A stretch of DNA of 64,000 bases, taken from positions 1-64,000 of the forward strand of contig CALGIG010000081.1 of the NCBI GenBank assembly GCA_937915865.1, written 5' to 3'. This document shows positions 45,546 to 54,340 of this stretch, one piece after another; position 1 is the stretch's first letter; each line of letters begins with the position of its first letter. The DNA comes from an uncultured Prolixibacteraceae bacterium. GTDB taxonomy: Bacteria; Bacteroidota; Bacteroidia; Bacteroidales; Prolixibacteraceae. The notes beneath the pieces were generated by a model that saw only the letters and a program-made list of their open reading frames with translations, searched no databases and had not been told where the DNA came from. The position numbers and the translations under genes were made by a program.

Positions 45546-46517
45546 ATGGCGAAAGTCAGGTACAGATTTAATGCTCACACGCTTAGTTACGATAAGATAG
45601 TTATTAGTTTCAAGACAAGATTAAAACGTTTTTTAGCTTTGTCTTCAACTACTTTATTGACATCTATCCTTATAGCTATTGGGATTTTGCAATTTTATGA
45701 ATCTCCCCGAATGCGTAGCTTGCATAAGGAAAATGAACGTCTTTTAACTCAATACGAGTTGATGTATAAAGATTTGATGACGGTTGAAAAAGTGCTTGAT
45801 GAAATTGAACAACGAGACAATAATTTATATCGTGTAATTTTTGAAAGCGATCCGATCCCTTCTACAATCAGAAGAGCCGGATTTGGTGGGGTCAATAGGT
45901 ATTCGAAACTCGAATCGTTTGACAACTCTGATTTGGTAATAAAAACAGCTGAAAAGCTTGATATTCTTTCGAAGCAAGCATACATTCAAACCAAATCATA
46001 CGACGAGGTGATGAAGCTCGCTATGAACAAGGAAGAGCTGAAAGTAAGTATACCGGCTATTATGCCTATTTCAAATAAATCGCTGAAAAGTACTGCCTCA
46101 GGTTGGGGATTTCGCATTCATCCTATTTATAAAATCAAGCAATTCCATTACGGAATGGATTTTACGGCTAATATTGGAACCAAGGTTTACGCTACAGGCG
46201 ATGGGGTAGTGAAAGATATACAATCGATTGGGGGAGGTTATGGTAAATGGATTTTGATTGATCATGGTTTTGGGTATGAAACATTATACGGACACCTCAA
46301 TGGTTTCAATGTAAAAATCGGGGATAAGGTTAAGCGTGGAAATGTTATTGGTTTTGTTGGCAATACAGGAACGTCAACAGGGCCGCATTTGCATTACGAA
46401 GTTCATCGAAACGGAGAACCAGTCAATCCACAATACTATTATTTCAAAGATCTGAATGCTCAGGAGTACGAAAAAATGGTCAAAATATCATCAAATATTG
46501 GTCAAACATTCGATTAA
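45546..46517 (+). CDS. M23 family metallopeptidase, membrane-anchored
   Basis: A 323-residue peptidoglycan-targeting protein. About 30 basic residues are followed by one membrane segment (about 35-55), then a periplasmic coiled-coil region (about 60-100). The LytM/M23 domain (about 185-305) has GFRIHPIYKIKQFHYGMDFTA (zinc His and Asp) and GPHLHYEVHRNG (HxH), so all zinc ligands are intact. It probably cleaves cell-wall cross-bridges. The MerR-type regulator gene starts ten bases after its stop. The alaS, M23, MerR neighbourhood recurs in Bacteroidota. Confidence 0.92.
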   Translation: MAKVRYRFNAHTLSYDKIVISFKTRLKRFLALSSTTLLTSILIAIGILQFYESPRMRSLHKENERLLTQYELMYKDLMTVEKVLDEIEQRDNNLYRVIFESDPIPSTIRRAGFGGVNRYSKLESFDNSDLVIKTAEKLDILSKQAYIQTKSYDEVMKLAMNKEELKVSIPAIMPISNKSLKSTASGWGFRIHPIYKIKQFHYGMDFTANIGTKVYATGDGVVKDIQSIGGGYGKWILIDHGFGYETLYGHLNGFNVKIGDKVKRGNVIGFVGNTGTSTGPHLHYEVHRNGEPVNPQYYYFKDLNAQEYEKMVKISSNIGQTFD

Positions 46518-46527
46518 GAAAAATGCC

Positions 46528-46863
46528 ATGCCTTATAAAAGACCTAAAATTGAGAAAGTTTTTTATTCGATCAGCGAGGTTGCCGAAATGTTTGGAGTTA
46601 CCACCTCGAATGTCAGGTTTTGGGAAAATGAATTTGACATCCTGAAACCACACAAAAATGCCAAGGGCAACCGGATGTTTACCAAAGAAGACATTGAAAA
46701 CCTGAAGATCATATATCATCTTCTGAAAGAAAGAGGTATGACCATTAAAGGCGCTCAAAAAAAGTTGAAAGACAATAGGGAAGACACGATTAACAACATT
46801 GAAGTAGTGAATCGATTGCAGGAAATACGGAAGATGTTGATCGACATTAAAGATGAGTTATGA
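46528..46863 (+). CDS. MerR family transcriptional regulator
   Basis: A 111-residue DNA-binding protein. The winged helix-turn-helix is at about residues 11-75: YSISEVAEMFGVTTSNVRFWENEFDILKP, then GNRMFTKEDIENLKIIYHLLKERGMTIKGA. A short helical tail probably dimerises it. No effector domain or cysteine cluster is present, so it does not look like a metal sensor. The start at 46528 is chosen because the longer frame overlaps the peptidase gene by 60 bases. Regulatory targets cannot be read from sequence. Confidence 0.88.
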   Translation: MPYKRPKIEKVFYSISEVAEMFGVTTSNVRFWENEFDILKPHKNAKGNRMFTKEDIENLKIIYHLLKERGMTIKGAQKKLKDNREDTINNIEVVNRLQEIRKMLIDIKDEL

Positions 46864-46894
46864 GTTATTAATGATGAATTAATTCGTTGAAAAC

Positions 46895-47992
46895 ATGCAG
46901 ATTAAACAAATCATACAATGTATCGAATCGGTTGCTCCGCTGGCATTTCAGGAATCGTACGATAATTCCGGGCTTATTGTTGGTAACCCTCAAGATGAGG
47001 TTACAGGTGCATTAATCACTCTTGATTTTACAGAAGATGTTTTAAATGAGGCAATTCATAAGAATTTAAATCTTGTTGTTTGTCATCATCCAATTGTTTT
47101 TGGAGGGATCAAGAAACTGAACGGGAAAAATTATATCGAACGTTGTGTGGCGAAAGCGATTAAAGGCGACATCGCAATTTATGCAGCACATACTAATCTC
47201 GACAGTGTTTTTGGCGGAGTTAATTCAAAAATATGTGAAAAGCTGGAACTGCAAAATTGTCGGATTCTTGATCCAATACCTAATTTCCTGAAAAAACTGG
47301 TAACATTTGTTCCAGTTAGTCAGGCAGAAAAGGTTCGGCTGGCCTTGTTTGAAGCAGGTGCAGGTCATATAGGAAATTACGACTCATGCAGCTTCAATCT
47401 TTCAGGCGATGGGACTTTTCGTGGAAATGATAAAACTAATCCGTATGTAGGTAAGCAAAACCAGTTGCATACTGAAAAAGAAATCCGAATTGAAACTATT
47501 TTTCCAAAACATATCCAGTCCAAAGTTGTTCAATCGCTTTTACAAGCGCATCCGTATGAAGAAGTAGCTTTCGATATATATCCGCTCGATAATGATTTTA
47601 CGCAAGCCGGAATTGGAATGATTGGTGAATTGGAAAGACCTGTACCGGAGGTAAATTTTCTGGAAAAACTAAAAGAAACATTCCAGTGCCGGATAGTGAA
47701 ACATACCGAATTATTAGGCAAGCCAATACAAAAAGTTGCTGTGTGCGGAGGTGCCGGAAGTAGTTACCTGAATAAAGCTATCGCTCAAAAGGCTGATATA
47801 TTTATTTCAGGAGACTTTAAATACCACCAGTTTTTTGATGCAGAGAAGAAGATAATTATTGCCGACATAGGACATTATGAGAGCGAACAATTCACTAAAG
47901 AAGTTTTTTATGAATTACTTACAAAAAAATTCCCTAAATTTGCAGTCCATTTATCGGAAATAAATACCAATCCGGTAAGTTATCTCACTTGA
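46895..47992 (+). CDS. Nif3-like dinuclear metal centre protein
   Basis: A 365-residue member of the Nif3/YqfO family, GTP cyclohydrolase type I-like fold. The metal-binding residues are in VVCHHPIVFGG (His-His) and AAHTNLDSV near the start, and in GDFKYHQFFDA and DIGHYESEQFT near the end. A YqfO-type insert (about 130-235) lies between the halves, giving the longer form. The biochemical role of this family is not settled. It is followed 22 bases later by the zinc-ribbon protein gene, a conserved pair. Confidence 0.92.
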   Translation: MQIKQIIQCIESVAPLAFQESYDNSGLIVGNPQDEVTGALITLDFTEDVLNEAIHKNLNLVVCHHPIVFGGIKKLNGKNYIERCVAKAIKGDIAIYAAHTNLDSVFGGVNSKICEKLELQNCRILDPIPNFLKKLVTFVPVSQAEKVRLALFEAGAGHIGNYDSCSFNLSGDGTFRGNDKTNPYVGKQNQLHTEKEIRIETIFPKHIQSKVVQSLLQAHPYEEVAFDIYPLDNDFTQAGIGMIGELERPVPEVNFLEKLKETFQCRIVKHTELLGKPIQKVAVCGGAGSSYLNKAIAQKADIFISGDFKYHQFFDAEKKIIIADIGHYESEQFTKEVFYELLTKKFPKFAVHLSEINTNPVSYLT

Positions 47993-48014
47993 TATAAGTT
48001 AAACAAATATAAGT

Positions 48015-48791
48015 ATGAATACACCGTACGTTAGAGAAGAAAACAAAAGTGTGCCAATCAGCTCGAAGCTAAGGGCATTGTTTGAGCTACAAAGTGTTGT
48101 TTCTGAGATAGACAAGATAAAAACGCTTCGTGGAGAATTGCCTTTGGAGGTTCAGGATTTGGAAGACGAAATTACCGGTTTGAAAACCCGCGTAACCAAT
48201 TTCGAGGACGATATTAAAGATCTTGAAACGGCCATTCATAACAAGAAAATAGCCATTAAAGAATCAGAAGGCCTGATTGCAAAATATACAGAACAGCAAA
48301 ATAATGTTCGTAATAACCGCGAATTTGATTCGTTAAGTAAAGAAGTTGAATTTCAGAAGTTGGAAATTGAATTATCTGAAAAAAGAATTCGCGAATTCAC
48401 GAATGATCTTGCCAACAAAAAAGAAGCTATTGTTTCTTCTTCGGTTCTTTTGAAAGAACGGTTGGACGATTTGGATAGAAAACAACGTGAATTGGAAGAA
48501 ATAACTTCTGAAACTCAAATTGAAGAAGAACGTTTGAAAGCCAAAGCTGAAAAGATTGAAGGTAACATTGAAGTGCGTTTGTTGACTGCATTTAAACGTA
48601 TCCGTAAAAATGCACGTAATGGATTGGCCGTTGTTACCGTTCAGCGCGACGCTTGTGGAGGTTGTTTCAATAAAATTCCACCACAACGCCAGATGGATAT
48701 TGCTTCCCGTAAAAAAGTTATCGTTTGCGAATATTGCGGACGTATTCTTGTTGATAAAGATATTCTCGACTCAGTTGAGACAGGAGAATAG
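48015..48791 (+). CDS. Coiled-coil protein with C4 zinc ribbon
   Basis: A 258-residue protein. Residues about 20-195 are a long charged antiparallel coiled coil rich in Glu and Lys. The C-terminal zinc ribbon has two cysteine pairs, CGGCFNKIPPQ and CEYCGRIL (about 210-245). This is the family found next to nif3 in many bacteria; related proteins have been linked to nucleic-acid or ribosome binding, but a precise role is not certain. It has no signal peptide. A strong terminator follows, closing the unit that begins at the M23 gene or at nif3. Confidence 0.88.
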   Translation: MNTPYVREENKSVPISSKLRALFELQSVVSEIDKIKTLRGELPLEVQDLEDEITGLKTRVTNFEDDIKDLETAIHNKKIAIKESEGLIAKYTEQQNNVRNNREFDSLSKEVEFQKLEIELSEKRIREFTNDLANKKEAIVSSSVLLKERLDDLDRKQRELEEITSETQIEEERLKAKAEKIEGNIEVRLLTAFKRIRKNARNGLAVVTVQRDACGGCFNKIPPQRQMDIASRKKVIVCEYCGRILVDKDILDSVETGE

Positions 48792-48805
48792 TATTTAGCA
48801 CAAAC

Positions 48806-48844
48806 AAAAAAACCTTCAGGATTAATTTTTCTGAAGGTTTTTTT
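48806..48844 (+). terminator. Terminator after the zinc-ribbon gene
   Basis: AACCTTCAG (48811-48819) pairs with CTGAAGGTT (48831-48839), followed by seven T. Confidence 0.8.
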
Positions 48845-48930
48845 ATGTCTATAAGTCACGTGTTTATAGAAACGATTCTCTACATACTATTTCACTCTTT
48901 TGTATCTTGCACGATAAATTTAGGTATACA

Positions 48931-50724
48931 ATGAAAAGTACGATTCAACAACAAATTTCAGAAGTTAGCCAAATTCTCCTGAATAAACGTAATTCAGATG
49001 GTTACTGGAATGGCCGTTTATCGTCGAGTGCATTAGGTGTGGCTGTAGCTGTTACTGCTTTATTTTTTTACGAGCAGGATGACAATTCTTCAGCAATACG
49101 TTCTGGATTGAAATGGTTAGAACAAAATATCAATGCAGATGGTGGTTTTGGCGATTCGCCCGGCAGTCGAAGCAATGTTAGTACGAGCTTATTATGTTAT
49201 GCTGCTGTAAAAGTAACGAACCAAAAATATTCAAATAGTCGTTTATTAGAAGAGCTCTCTGTTTACCTGAAATCTCAAGATATAGATATTAATTCTGAAC
49301 AGATGATTCAATCTGTTTTGAATTTTTACCAGACTGATCGTACTTTTTCGGTCCCAATTTTAACAATGTGCGCTTTGTGCGGGGTTCCTGGCTATGTGGC
49401 ATTTGAGCAAATTCCTCAACTTCCTTTCGAGTTATCGTTGTTGCCACGATCATTTTATAGTGCACTTAACCTTAGTGTAGTGAGTTATGCAATACCGGCT
49501 TTAATAGCTGTTGGAATTGCTATTTTTGAACATAAACGAAGCAAAAACCCTTTGCTAAAATTTATCAGACAAGCCTCTGTTCATAAATCACTTTTATTAC
49601 TTCGGAAAATTCAACCAGCTAGTGGCGGCTATTTAGAGGCTATCCCACTTACGGCTTTTGTTTGCCTTTGTTTAATTGAATCTGGGTTCAAAAATGAGGA
49701 AGTAGTCAAGGATGGGATAAATTTCTTAAAGCGGACTCAACGTGATGATGGAAGTTGGCCAATCGATGTAGACCTTTCAACCTGGGTAACTACTTTGGCT
49801 GTTAAACCAGTAAAAAATTCGTCTGATTTATTAACTGCAGAAGATAAAATCAGGCTCACAAATCATTTACTGGAGATACAGAATAAACAGGTTCATCCGT
49901 TTAACGGCACACTGCCAGGCGGATGGGGATGGACTCTTTTCTCTGGTTCGGTTCCTGATGGTGACGATACTCCCGGTGCGATTCTGGCACTGCTCGCCTT
50001 GAATCAGGAAAAACCTGAGATGGTGAAAGAAGCTGTGATGAATGGATGTAGCTGGCTTCGGCGACTTCAGAATATTGATGGAGGGTTTCCCACTTTTTCA
50101 CGAGGTTGGGGCAAGTTGCCATTCGATCAAAGTTGCTCTGATTTGACCGGACATGGTTTGCTCGCCATTGCAAAAACCGATGATGTATTTAAAGAAACAC
50201 TCGGGAAAAAAGAACATTCCGGCTTTAAAAAAATGTTTGTGAAAGCGCTGACCTATTTACAGAAACATCAGTCGAGCGAAGGTTTTTGGCTGCCTTTGTG
50301 GTTTGGAAATCAATCGACTTCTGATCATACCAATCCGGTTTATGGTACGGCACGTGTGGTTGCTTATTTGAATGAAACCCTACTTACAAGATTGGGAGTG
50401 GAATTTGAAGGTATTCTAAAATTAATGATTGATGGTGGTTGTCAATACCTGGCTACAGTACAAAATATGGATGGCAGTTGGGGCGGTGGGGCAAATGTTT
50501 GTGGAAGTATTGAGGAAACGGCACTTTCAATCACTGCTATATGTAAACATGGGTTTCAGAAGGAATGTAATAACGGGCTTAATTGGCTGGAACAAAAAAC
50601 AAAATCCGATGGATTAGTTGCCTCACCCATCGGATTGTATTTTGCTTCTTTATGGTATGACGAAGAAATGTATCCGTTAACGGCTTATCTGGAATGCCTC
50701 CTGACGGTTAACAGTTTAGCTTAG
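48931..50724 (+). CDS. Class II terpene cyclase-like (squalene-hopene cyclase superfamily) protein
   Basis: A 597-residue alpha/alpha-toroid protein. Multiple QW-type repeats are seen: QNINADGGFGD, QRDDGSWPID, QNIDGGFPTF and QNMDGSWGGG. The acid motif DxDD is present as D343-G-D345-D346 in GSVPDGDDTPGAIL, the position of the catalytic protonation site in squalene-hopene cyclase. The surrounding GGWGWTLFSGSVPDGDDT differs from true hopene cyclases and is shared with a poorly studied group. It may cyclise a linear polyprene. No squalene synthase genes are adjacent. The ATG at 48931 is preferred over a TTG at 48907. Confidence 0.8.
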   Translation: MKSTIQQQISEVSQILLNKRNSDGYWNGRLSSSALGVAVAVTALFFYEQDDNSSAIRSGLKWLEQNINADGGFGDSPGSRSNVSTSLLCYAAVKVTNQKYSNSRLLEELSVYLKSQDIDINSEQMIQSVLNFYQTDRTFSVPILTMCALCGVPGYVAFEQIPQLPFELSLLPRSFYSALNLSVVSYAIPALIAVGIAIFEHKRSKNPLLKFIRQASVHKSLLLLRKIQPASGGYLEAIPLTAFVCLCLIESGFKNEEVVKDGINFLKRTQRDDGSWPIDVDLSTWVTTLAVKPVKNSSDLLTAEDKIRLTNHLLEIQNKQVHPFNGTLPGGWGWTLFSGSVPDGDDTPGAILALLALNQEKPEMVKEAVMNGCSWLRRLQNIDGGFPTFSRGWGKLPFDQSCSDLTGHGLLAIAKTDDVFKETLGKKEHSGFKKMFVKALTYLQKHQSSEGFWLPLWFGNQSTSDHTNPVYGTARVVAYLNETLLTRLGVEFEGILKLMIDGGCQYLATVQNMDGSWGGGANVCGSIEETALSITAICKHGFQKECNNGLNWLEQKTKSDGLVASPIGLYFASLWYDEEMYPLTAYLECLLTVNSLA

Positions 50725-50727
50725 TTG

Positions 50728-51153
50728 CTATTTGATGACAATTGCCGGACTTACTTTGATTTCCATAAGATATCCTTTGCATATACCTTTCATTTTTATG
50801 GGTTGGCCTGTTTCAAGTTTTTGAATATCAGTTGAATTTGATTTCGCCCAAGTGCTATCGAGCTGGCAACTAATTCCTTGCATTTCGTCTTCCAGAACCA
50901 GAACTTCTGTTCCGTTTTCAAGCTTATTTTTGTTTACTAATTTACCACTGATTTCCAATACTTTTTCGCTGTATTTGGTTGTTGCTGTATTTTCATTTTT
51001 CTGAAATTCATCGATTAAATTCGAGGCTTCAACTTTAAAATCAGTATTTATTTTACTTATATCTGCATGTGGCTTGAAAAACATTTTCAGTCCAATCCCA
51101 GCTCCGGTAATGATAACCAGCAGACATATTCCAATGATATATTTTGTTTTCAC
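50728..51153 (-). CDS. OB-fold (tRNA_anti-like) membrane-anchored protein
   Basis: A 141-residue protein with an N-terminal membrane segment (about residues 5-26). The C-terminal 80 residues (VLEISGKLVNKNK, TEVLVLEDEMQGISCQLDS, GQPIKMKGICKGYLMEIKV) form an OB fold of the type called tRNA_anti-like, here facing the periplasm. Two cysteines (SCQL and GICKG) might form a disulfide. The function is unknown. It is last in the minus-strand group with YceI, DUF5777 and haem-motif lipoproteins. Confidence 0.7.
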   Translation of the reverse strand: MKTKYIIGICLLVIITGAGIGLKMFFKPHADISKINTDFKVEASNLIDEFQKNENTATTKYSEKVLEISGKLVNKNKLENGTEVLVLEDEMQGISCQLDSTWAKSNSTDIQKLETGQPIKMKGICKGYLMEIKVSPAIVIK

Positions 51154-51201
51154 TTTTATCTGAAATTTTTAATAGTATCTGTAACAGTTTATTGATATAA
51201 A

Positions 51202-51753
51202 CTATGATTTATATGGCTGGTATTCAGCTTTTACCGTAACTTCCATCTGTTTGGCAATTTTATCGCGTACCAGCGATGGAATGGTAATCCCATAATCTTC
51301 AGGAGTTACTTTGAATTTGGTTGTTCCAATTAATTTCCCATTCTCCATACCGAGTTTTATTGGTAAGGCGATTGTTTTATCTACTCCATGAATGGAGAGT
51401 GTTCCGGTCACTTTTACTTCAACCGCAGGGTTTTTAAGCATTTCTTTCGTGAACCCCTCTATTTTTCCGGTAAATTTAGCTTTGGGGAATTTGGTGCTTT
51501 CCATGTAGTTTTCGTTAAAATGTTCTTCCATAAGTGCCCGTTTGAAATGGAAAGTAGTCATTAAGGCTTGAAACGCAATTTCTCCGGTTTCTCCGTTCAG
51601 GATAGTAACTGCCTCATTGCTTTCGCCCAGAATATCTTCCATAGGAGTTGACGAATAAAACGAGATATATGCATTTTTAGAAATGTATTTCCCCTGGCTG
51701 AAAGCGCCAACTGATACTCCCAGCAAAATCAGAACAAAAAGTAGTTGTTTCAT
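51202..51753 (-). CDS. YceI family protein
   Basis: A 183-residue exported protein with a signal peptide to about residue 19 (VGAFSQ). It is a YceI-type lipocalin-like beta barrel: AYISFYSSTPMEDI near the start, ESTKFPKAKFTGKIEGFT in the middle and VTGTLSIHGVDKTIALPI toward the end. Family members bind isoprenoid or other lipids in the periplasm. In Bacteroidota this gene often sits with DUF5777 and cytochrome-like lipoproteins, as it does here; whether it carries a quinone or polyprenol is inference. Confidence 0.9.
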   Translation of the reverse strand: MKQLLFVLILLGVSVGAFSQGKYISKNAYISFYSSTPMEDILGESNEAVTILNGETGEIAFQALMTTFHFKRALMEEHFNENYMESTKFPKAKFTGKIEGFTKEMLKNPAVEVKVTGTLSIHGVDKTIALPIKLGMENGKLIGTTKFKVTPEDYGITIPSLVRDKIAKQMEVTVKAEYQPYKS

Positions 51754-51891
51754 GTTTAGTTTTTCAAATTTGATTGTACAATTTTTGTATTAACGATTGT
51801 TTTTCAATTTAGTACCCAACGCATGGAATAGCCATAAATAATCATTTTCGCTTTATGTGAACTATAGCTTTTATGGCAATTTCATGTATGT

Positions 51892-52788
51892 TTATTTTTG
51901 AAATGAAAATACCCTGGAAATATTAAATCCGAGATGAATGCCACCATCAAACCATTTGCTTGTAGTTTGAGGAATAAACGTTCCTTCGCGCATGCCTTGT
52001 GAATTGGTAAGCATAATCTGGAAAACGTGTCCTCCGGTTTCTATATCAATGCCTATCGACGCAGAGTTGTAGTAGCGGGTTGATGTAAATTTGTTATTTG
52101 GGTTGTATGCGTAATAGTATTCAGCATTTAGCGACAAGCGCTTGCTTAGCTTGTACCGTGCGCCAGCCCCACAGGCGAATATATCATTTGGGTCGAGTTC
52201 TGTAGCCACCAAATTCCGATGAATGTAAGTTGGAGAGAGTTGGAAAGAGAATTTATCATTGAATTTACGTGCGACCAATAATTGATTAACATAGGTCATT
52301 CTTGACGAAAAGTAGTTTTTTGCTCCTTCAGGCCGGGTTGGAAATTTCAATGTGTTCATTTCTACCGAAGTCATATAACTTAACGAAATTGGCATGACCT
52401 TGGCCCCTGTCGATTGACGTAAAATCTTGAATTTTGAGAAAGCATCGTATGTTTTGTTGTAGCTACCTCGTCCAATGCCAACCATCCACCAGTCTTTCAA
52501 TCCATATTCTAGGCTGAAATGAATAACCGATTGGTCGAGGCCCCACAACCCATAAGCGCCGTTATTCAATGTCCCGAAGCGATGAGAGATACGGAAATCA
52601 AGTTGTTTGGCCTTCATTTGTTCAATTGAATGGCCATTGATTATTCGGCTTGCTTTAAAAGTGGCAGTTGAATAATCGATTGTTGGTTTTGTTTCAGCAT
52701 TGAGCAGAGCATCCAAATCCTGACTAAAGGTTTTCTCTGAGAAAACGAGCAGAATTAATCCAATAAAAATTGTTTGTATGTGTCTCAT
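51892..52788 (-). CDS. DUF5777 family outer-membrane beta-barrel protein
   Basis: A 298-residue exported protein with a signal peptide to about residue 22. LLNAETKPTIDYSTATFKASRIINGHSIEQMKAKQLDFRISHRFG-like features identify it: TFKASRIINGHSIE and LDFRISHRFGTLN. The rest shows alternating strands ending in FNISRVFSFQK, a terminal aromatic as in outer-membrane barrels. The role is unknown. It starts ten bases after the haem-motif lipoprotein gene. The conserved company of cytochrome-like proteins suggests an electron-transfer or envelope function. Confidence 0.85.
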   Translation of the reverse strand: MRHIQTIFIGLILLVFSEKTFSQDLDALLNAETKPTIDYSTATFKASRIINGHSIEQMKAKQLDFRISHRFGTLNNGAYGLWGLDQSVIHFSLEYGLKDWWMVGIGRGSYNKTYDAFSKFKILRQSTGAKVMPISLSYMTSVEMNTLKFPTRPEGAKNYFSSRMTYVNQLLVARKFNDKFSFQLSPTYIHRNLVATELDPNDIFACGAGARYKLSKRLSLNAEYYYAYNPNNKFTSTRYYNSASIGIDIETGGHVFQIMLTNSQGMREGTFIPQTTSKWFDGGIHLGFNISRVFSFQK

Positions 52789-52798
52789 AAGTCAGTTT

Positions 52799-53179
52799 TT
52801 AGTTGTTCAGTTTACCATTATCAATCCATTTCTGAAGTTTGCTGATTTCGCAGTCGGTAAGTTTCCCGCCTCCCTGAGGCATTGCTGCATATCCATTTAA
52901 ATGATTGATTGCCCCCATTAATTGGCCATTGCTCGCTGTAGTGACAACATCACTGTAATTTTCAAGTTTAATACCAGCGCCAGAACTTGCAGCCCTCGAA
53001 TTAGAGTGGCATGATAAACATGAAGCCTGAAGTATTGGCACAACTGTTCCTGAAAAGGTAACATTTGTGAGGTCGCAGGTTGTTGAAACAACCGGATATA
53101 GCGCCTCTTCTGAATCATAATAACAACCAGTTATTATTGAAATGAAAACGATTAACGATATGAATAGTATTTTTTTCAT
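52799..53179 (-). CDS. Small lipoprotein with one haem c motif
   Basis: A 126-residue lipoprotein with lipobox in IITGCYYD. One CLSCH motif (LQASCLSCHSN) could hold haem c, and the distal Met may be in YAAMPQGGGKL. The arrangement CHxxxRA then AMPxGG is typical of small c-type cytochrome domains of Bacteroidota. The start at 53179 is preferred to the long frame reaching 53278, which overlaps the upstream gene. Gaps of ten bases on both sides show a tight operon. Confidence 0.82.
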   Translation of the reverse strand: MKKILFISLIVFISIITGCYYDSEEALYPVVSTTCDLTNVTFSGTVVPILQASCLSCHSNSRAASSGAGIKLENYSDVVTTASNGQLMGAINHLNGYAAMPQGGGKLTDCEISKLQKWIDNGKLNN

Positions 53180-53189
53180 GATCAAATTT

Positions 53190-54191
53190 CTAGTTATAAC
53201 CTTGTTTAATCCATAATTCAATTTGGCGAATATCGCACTTTGAAAGTGAGTAAGATGGAGGCATGGCGCTGTAACCACTCTGACGCTTTACTGCACCTAA
53301 TAACTTTCCCGATTTTGCAACAGTTTGTACATCACTTGCAGTAACAAGTTTAATTCCGCCTGAAGGATTTGTCGTGCCGTGGCAGGATAAACAAAAGAGA
53401 TCGATCATTGATTTGATATGGCTTGTGTATCCAATTGTTCCGATTGTATCACAGGGCGAGGCACATTGTTCATTGAGTGCTCCTCGTTTAATCCAGCTAT
53501 AAATTGTATCAATAGCTGCTTTACTTAAACTGGAATATGGTTTGGGTGGCATGAAATTCTCGCCTGAAGTACTTGTTGTTATTACTCTATAAAGTGTACT
53601 GCTCCCAGGATTTCCTGATTTGACTGCATTAAGCGTATTAGTATAAGAACTGAAATCGTATCCTTCCTTATGTGTTGTTGAGTTATGGCAACCCGAAATG
53701 GCACAACTGTTCGTTAAAATAGGCTGGATATCACGATCGTAACAGGCCCAGAGTGTGCCCGATTGAGTTGTTTGTGTTGTTGTACCAACGGTGTTGGAAT
53801 CCGAAGTTGAACAGGTCGTTTCCTTTGCTCCCTGATTAATCCAAATTCTGATTAAAATTCTTTTATCTTCAGGTAAGGCGTTGTTGGGAGGCATTAACTG
53901 AAAAGTGCTTGTAATAGCCTTGTAAGCTTTGCTTTTGTCAGCGTCACCAGGAGTAATCGCTTTCATTATTCCCGAATAAGTGCTGAAATCCAGACCTGCT
54001 TCACCACGTGTTCCTCCATGGCAAGAAGCGCAACTATTCTGGAAAATTGGTAAGATTTGGTCCTGAAAACATATTTCAGGGAATTGATCGGCTGGTATGC
54101 CTTCATGTTTACACGAATTAAAGGAAATTAATAGTGCAATGAAGATCGAACCCAAAGCCGCTGAGTAAAAACTTGCTCGTTTAAAATTCAT
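53190..54191 (-). CDS. Lipoprotein with three haem-type CxxCH-like motifs
   Basis: A 333-residue lipoprotein (lipobox in SFNSCKHEG). It contains three similar domains, each of about 90-100 residues. They carry CASCH (SCASCHGG), CAISGCH, and CLSCH (LFCLSCHGT). The first and third are standard CxxCH; the second is Cx4CH, an unusual spacing. Methionines in QLMPPN, NFMPPKP and SAMPPS are likely distal ligands. It heads the minus-strand group down to 50.7 kb and could pass electrons at the outer surface or periplasm. The cytochrome c assembly protein CcsBA is encoded at 38.8 kb. Confidence 0.82.
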   Translation of the reverse strand: MNFKRASFYSAALGSIFIALLISFNSCKHEGIPADQFPEICFQDQILPIFQNSCASCHGGTRGEAGLDFSTYSGIMKAITPGDADKSKAYKAITSTFQLMPPNNALPEDKRILIRIWINQGAKETTCSTSDSNTVGTTTQTTQSGTLWACYDRDIQPILTNSCAISGCHNSTTHKEGYDFSSYTNTLNAVKSGNPGSSTLYRVITTSTSGENFMPPKPYSSLSKAAIDTIYSWIKRGALNEQCASPCDTIGTIGYTSHIKSMIDLFCLSCHGTTNPSGGIKLVTASDVQTVAKSGKLLGAVKRQSGYSAMPPSYSLSKCDIRQIELWIKQGYN

Positions 54192-54340
54192 GCTTTTAAT
54201 ATTAGGGTTAAATTGAATCTAACGGTTGTGTCAGTTGGTCGTTTGATCCAAGAACAAAGCATGAATCCTAAAGTTTAGGTTTCTATAAGAATATGATTAG
54301 TTTTAACATTTTTTAAAAAAACGGAGTTTAGATTGGAATA

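Noticed and set aside
48931..50724. Assignment as squalene-hopene cyclase of a hopanoid pathway
   Set aside because: The acid-motif surroundings differ from true hopene cyclases and no squalene or hopanoid genes are near, so only the superfamily is claimed.
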